Part shown: positions 60,958 through 64,000 of the stretch, piece after piece | How positions within the stretch are numbered: the first letter of the stretch is position 1 | How the letters are laid out: each line of letters opens with the position of its first letter | Assembly (NCBI GenBank): GCA_965153355.1 | Contig: OZ231128.1 | Span: forward strand, 2,852,001 to 2,916,000 | Direction of reading: 5' to 3' | DNA: 64,000 nt | Origin: Flaccisagitta enflata | Taxonomy: Eukaryota; Chaetognatha; Sagittoidea; Aphragmophora | Translations under genes and position numbers: made by a program | The notes under the pieces: model-generated | Told to the model about the DNA's origin: nothing | The model's database searches: none | The model's input: the letters and a program-made list of their open reading frames with translations, nothing else

Positions 60958-61533
60958 AAAAAAAAAGAAGAAATAAAGAAAGAAAATTTGACAGAAGGGG
61001 GAAAGGGAAATTTCTGTCTTCTTAGAAAATCATTCACAACTTTTTTCTGAAATACAAATTCGCATTGATTTTTTCACTAAATCACTTGTGGTAACATACG
61101 TATTCACCAGAAAAAGTCAAATTTGACCAAAAAAGAACTTCAATTTTGACCTCTCGTGAATAGCAAACAAGACCAGATTGTTCATGATGTCATAATCGGT
61201 TTATTCCCCGAGTTTGCGAGTCGAGCTTAATCTTGAAGCGAATTCTCCTTGCCTCCCGCAGATCTCAAGCCCGATCAGTTTTTGCGAAATAAGACTGTAG
61301 TTGAGCAATGGAGGAAGGTCGTAGTTGGCGGTCCATGGGACATAAAACATATGATGTCAGGTGAGTCATTTCCAGGTTTTATACTAGGTTTTATACTAGG
61401 TTTTATACAAACAAGCAAGCAATTTTATAGTACATTTGTTATCGGATTTTGACGAAGTTTAGCGTGATCGTTTCTTGACACATTTTCGATTTGATTTCCC
61501 AAACCCAGACAAATAAATCTGAAATGCGAATGA

Positions 61534-61570
<37 letters not shown>

Positions 61571-63756
61571 CGCAAGAAAAGCATTATTTGAATGTCAATT
61601 GTCAAATATATGAAAAACGCCTGTCGCTCACTAGAATAAGATTGATTGTTTCAGTTATATAATTCCAAAAAACAATTCTGATTGTGACTTAGAGACTGAT
61701 AATGCAAAAGTCAAAAGAAAGTTGGCACGTAGACCGTGTCGACTTTAATAAATCAATTCTTCCCCCTCCCCCCCCCCCCGACCTACAACTTTTATGACAG
61801 ATGCTGATCATGGGAGTGGGTAAAATCAAGGGGGTTAGGAGAGCGGATTTAGCTGATTTCGGTCAGGGATCCCGGTTGCAAAAAGCTTAAATAAAAAAAA
61901 AAAAATGGACACCTCACAGATTTTTGCACAGGGGACCTAAAAAGGCTGTAGAACATGATTCTGATATTCATTTTGTCCTAACTTGAGCCAAAAAAATTAG
62001 AAACGGTTTTTTGTGCCAAAAACAGCTATTTTTCATAAAAAAATAGTATAAAATGAAACATTTTGGACTTTTTTTTTACAGAAACATAAAGTACCAATAG
62101 CAATTGATATTTGAGTGAACCTAGAACGATTTTGAATAGGTCTAAGAGGTTCAAAAATAGCGTTAAAATCCCTAAAAATGAAGAAATGACCCAAAAATAA
62201 AAAAATTCAAAAACTGATATTTTGGAACAGTTTCTTAGGGTAAGATATAGTGTCAGTATGAATTTCATCGACGTACTTAAAAAAACATGCATGTTATAAA
62301 TGAAAAACGCGAAACCGCAATATGCAAATGAGATCAAAGTGCAAATTTTCAAAATTAGCAAAAATCGTGGAAACACACCAAAAATTGAATCAGCACAGTA
62401 CAAATAATCAAAATACATCAATTTCAGTCCAAATTAACCAAAAAATGTTGAAAAATTAGCGTTTTTATAGCAAAAAACACAATTTTTAACACAAAAAACT
62501 GTTTCTAATTTTTTTGGCTCAAGTTAGGTCAAAATGAATATCAGAATCGTGTTCTACAGCCTTTTTAGGTCCCCTGTGCAAAAATCTGGGAGGTGTCCAT
62601 GTTTTTTTTTTCAAAACCCTTAGAATTGAGATTTTCTCTAACCGGATCCCTGACCGATTTGGGAAGCTGGATTTTGAGAGCTGAGAGCTGAAGTGGCTTA
62701 TTCAATGCTAATTTTCAATGTTTCAGAGTCACAAGTTGGCTGATTCTCGGATGTAAAGGTTAAGGAATGGGTTGCATGATTTTTGAAGAAAAACTCAAAT
62801 TTAGTATGGAGCTGACGGCAAGACTGGCAATTCATAGGGCTAGAAGCCTAGAAGCGCCGATATGAGGCCTCAATAGGCTAAAATCATTCTGGGTGGATGG
62901 ACGGAAAACAAATAATTGCAAAAGCGTTAGATGATCAGCGGTCAGCGTGCCCTGCTTTAGTAGGTTGTGACTGAAGTTGAGGGAGCAGGGCAGCGGCCCC
63001 AAAAGGGTCAATGACCTATGCTTTCACACATATGGGAGATTTTCTCCTGCTCCTTCTCAGTCCCCCCAACCTCCACGCCCATATCTCAGCCTCAAGGCCC
63101 ATATCCCAGCCTCGAGGTCCAAATCCCAGTCTTGAGGCCCAAATCCCTTGAGGCTGGAATTTGGGCCTTTGGGTTAGGATTTGGGCCTCAGCATTGGGAT
63201 TTGGGCTTCGAGGGTGGTATAGTGTAGTATTGGAGGTGGGAATTGAATGGTGATAGGCTATTATTGACCAGTGGCTACTAGCTCACGTACCCCATTACAA
63301 TTGCCGGCTGTAGGGTTCGGGGGTTGTTTCTTTATCGATTTTGGTCACACCTCTCATTATGTTTCATCGTCTGAAAGATAACTCTTTCCCTCCGTCTCTG
63401 AGCCTCAATTGGAACATCATCATTTCGGTATTCAATTGAGTTTTTATTCGAGTATGGAGATACATGTGCAAAACACAAGGTTTTATTCACTGTAGGTCCT
63501 TTCTGCGTTTTTCTGTTGGGTCCGCTGGCCAGCGTCACGATGGACGTGTTTCCCTTGGCCAATTTCCCCTTCATCACCGCCAATTTCGTGAGCAGCATTC
63601 ACGTGATTCTGTCGTTGGCCAGCTTCCGGTTTCTGTTGTCGCCGAAACTCAGTCGACGTCGCATCGGCGCCACTTTCTTCTTCCTTAGACAGTATTTCGA
63701 CGAATTAGACGGAAAAGTCGCCTACTTTTGGATGGACCGACACATGCACACACCGG
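58376..63756 (+). CDS. CDP-alcohol phosphotransferase, ceramide phosphoethanolamine synthase-like (5' part, three exons)
   Basis: Exons 58376-58496, 61262-61360 and 63496-63756 are all joined in phase 1 and give the first 160 residues. Residues 11-33 are a membrane helix (LLPYLICLAFFIFVIVELV), 75-120 contain two more hydrophobic stretches (FCVFLLGPLASVTMDVF, FVSSIHVILSLASFRFLL), and SRRRIGATFFFLRQYFDELD leads into D-E-L-D-G at 142-146. Asp-x-x-Asp-Gly-x-x-Ala is the start of the CDP-alcohol phosphotransferase signature. The ITANFVSSIHV and RRIGATFFFLR context recalls invertebrate ceramide phosphoethanolamine synthase, which transfers phosphoethanolamine from CDP-ethanolamine to ceramide in the Golgi lumen. 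The usual Arg after Ala is Tyr150 here. The rest of the signature (G-x3-D-x3-D) must lie beyond the right edge. Start: the first ATG after an acceptor-like CCACAG; an upstream 5' exon is possible. Family call about 0.7, enzyme name lower. Confidence 0.7.
58546..59080. mobile_element. MITE with CCGTATTTCTTG ends, interrupted by a hairpin element
   Basis: Ends CCGTATTTCTTGTAATAAGG and CAAGAAATACGG, with GGGCCCG and GGGGGGCGC just inside. The left flank is TA; no duplicate is seen on the right. Lies in the intron after exon 1. Confidence 0.55.
58749..58950 (+). mobile_element. hairpin-ended dispersed element, AAGTCATTxT subfamily, nested in a MITE
   Basis: TTTTTAGGCGCGTGCGC, CGTCAATCCGTCCATCTG, TTTTAAGTCATTCTTAG, right GCACGCGACTTATAGG and GGCCTTGTTTT. 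Left arm degraded. Confidence 0.7.
59081..60018. other. intronic sequence, nothing recognised
   Basis: AT-rich. An 82-residue frame (59212-59460) has no recognised domain or splice support. Confidence 0.5.
60019..60990. repeat. (GAAA)n-type purine megarepeat, about 1 kb
   Basis: Long runs of GAAA with scattered GGAAA and AGAGA variants, interrupted by two less regular stretches (60115-60187 and 60560-60680). All purine on the + strand. The Lys/Glu/Arg and Phe/Leu/Ser frames on the two strands are artefacts. Lies in the intron between exons 1 and 2 of the lipid-synthase-like gene. Confidence 0.95.
61262..61360 (+). CDS. lipid-synthase-like exon 2
   Basis: Acceptor CTTGCCTCCCGCAG, donor TCAG/GTGAGT, 99 bp, phase 1 both ends. 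It encodes LKPDQFLRNKTVVEQWRKVV and GGPWDIKHMMS, a hydrophilic (probably lumenal) stretch. Confidence 0.7.
61361..61859. other. intronic sequence with homopolymers
   Basis: ACTAGGTTTTAT occurs as a short tandem repeat at 61373-61410, then a run of over 30 A at 61536-61568 and C-run at 61760. Part of the 17170-type dispersed repeat begins near 61830. Confidence 0.55.
61860..62656. mobile_element. 797-bp foldback element
   Basis: Ends CGGTCAGGGATCC and GGATCCCTGACCG, flanked by ATTT on both sides (61856-61859, 62657-62660). Long inner arms share GCACAGGGGACCTAAAAAGG and CTAACTTGAGCCAAAAAAAT. It interrupts a copy of the dispersed repeat seen at 17400. Confidence 0.8.
62657..63495. repeat. dispersed repeats in the intron before exon 3
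   Basis: 62660-62930 matches the 17170-17740 repeat. 63010-63200 carries the TGACCTATGCTTTCACACAT leader and CTCGAGGCCCAAATCC-type units also seen at 39119 and 29820. Confidence 0.65.
63496..63756 (+). CDS. lipid-synthase-like exon 3 (signature motif)
   Basis: Acceptor TTTTATTCACTGTAG, donor CCGG/GTTAGT, phase 1. It encodes the two hydrophobic segments and the FDELDGKVAY motif. It is distinctly GC-richer than the flanks and intact. Confidence 0.75.
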
Positions 63757-64000
63757 GTTAGTTTTTTGGCCACATCGAGTTATTTCTCGATGTGGTCTAT
63801 AACATAGCCTTGAAATTCCTTTCGTGTAGTGAGTCGTTTGTTTGTTGTTTGTTGTCTCAACCCTCGAAAACTTGAGAACCAGTACTCAGATGTTGATGAA
63901 ACTTGGTCAGTGTTATTTTGACGGCATTACTCCCCTGTGTACCAACTTTCAACAACATTCATAAATATTTAATACCCTTTGCCTATTATTTTTGTAGTAA
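63757..64000. repeat. intron start and a copy of the 15690-type repeat leader
   Basis: TTGGCCACATCGAG and CTCGATGTGG form a short hairpin (63768-63796). 63885-64000 resembles 15740-15845 (CAGTGTTATTTT, TGTGTACCAA, CCCTTTGCCTATTATTTTTG). Confidence 0.6.

Noticed and set aside
59984-61037. Frames of 162-251 residues rich in Lys/Glu/Arg or Phe/Leu/Ser
   Set aside because: Translation of the (GAAA)n tract on its two strands.

Overview
This is a stretch of animal (invertebrate-type) nuclear DNA. It is AT-rich, about nine tenths repeats, and has intron-containing genes with canonical GT/AG splice sites; there are no operons, rRNAs or tRNAs that I could recognise. The species cannot be named from the sequence. 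Three split genes on the + strand can be recognised by protein similarity recalled from family knowledge. They are the 3' exons of a palmitoyl-protein thioesterase 2 (PPT2) homologue (17885-20633), a complete DDI1/DDI2 homologue with ubiquitin-like, retropepsin-like and UBA domains (exons between 35800 and 40569), and the first coding exons of a CDP-alcohol phosphotransferase resembling ceramide phosphoethanolamine synthase (58376-63756, running off the right edge).

Layout. 1-4450: small tandem repeats, then a palindrome of about 2 kb. 4450-17080: a satellite landscape with a 1.36 kb triplication, 27-bp, 29-bp, 13-bp and 19-bp tandem repeats, and a higher-order repeat built from a 175-bp module. 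17089-28500: PPT2 exons among MITEs and nested DNA transposons. 28539-35575: an LTR retrotransposon with 559-bp LTRs, PBS, PPT, a 4-bp target duplication and a gag-like ORF but no visible pol; a 1.24 kb hAT-like element sits inside it and two smaller elements sit inside that. 35800-41110: the DDI1-type gene, its start codon 224 bp after the LTR and its stop codon 16 bp before a 518-bp inverted-repeat element. 41552-57000: MITEs, including twin 777-bp copies in opposite orientation. 57687-64000: another MITE, the lipid-synthase-like gene, and a 1 kb GAAA repeat in its intron.

The most unusual signal is a dispersed family of 150-250 bp elements, more than twenty copies, present across the whole window. 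Each copy has a terminal hairpin next to an A-run, a central GTCC/GTCGG microsatellite and a distal copy of the hairpin arm. The arm sequence differs between copies (at least six versions), yet within a copy it is matched at both ends. One copy has a paralogous empty site inside the window showing insertion without target duplication. The architecture resembles Helentron/HINE-type rolling-circle elements, but the covarying arms are notable and are the best candidate for something undescribed here.
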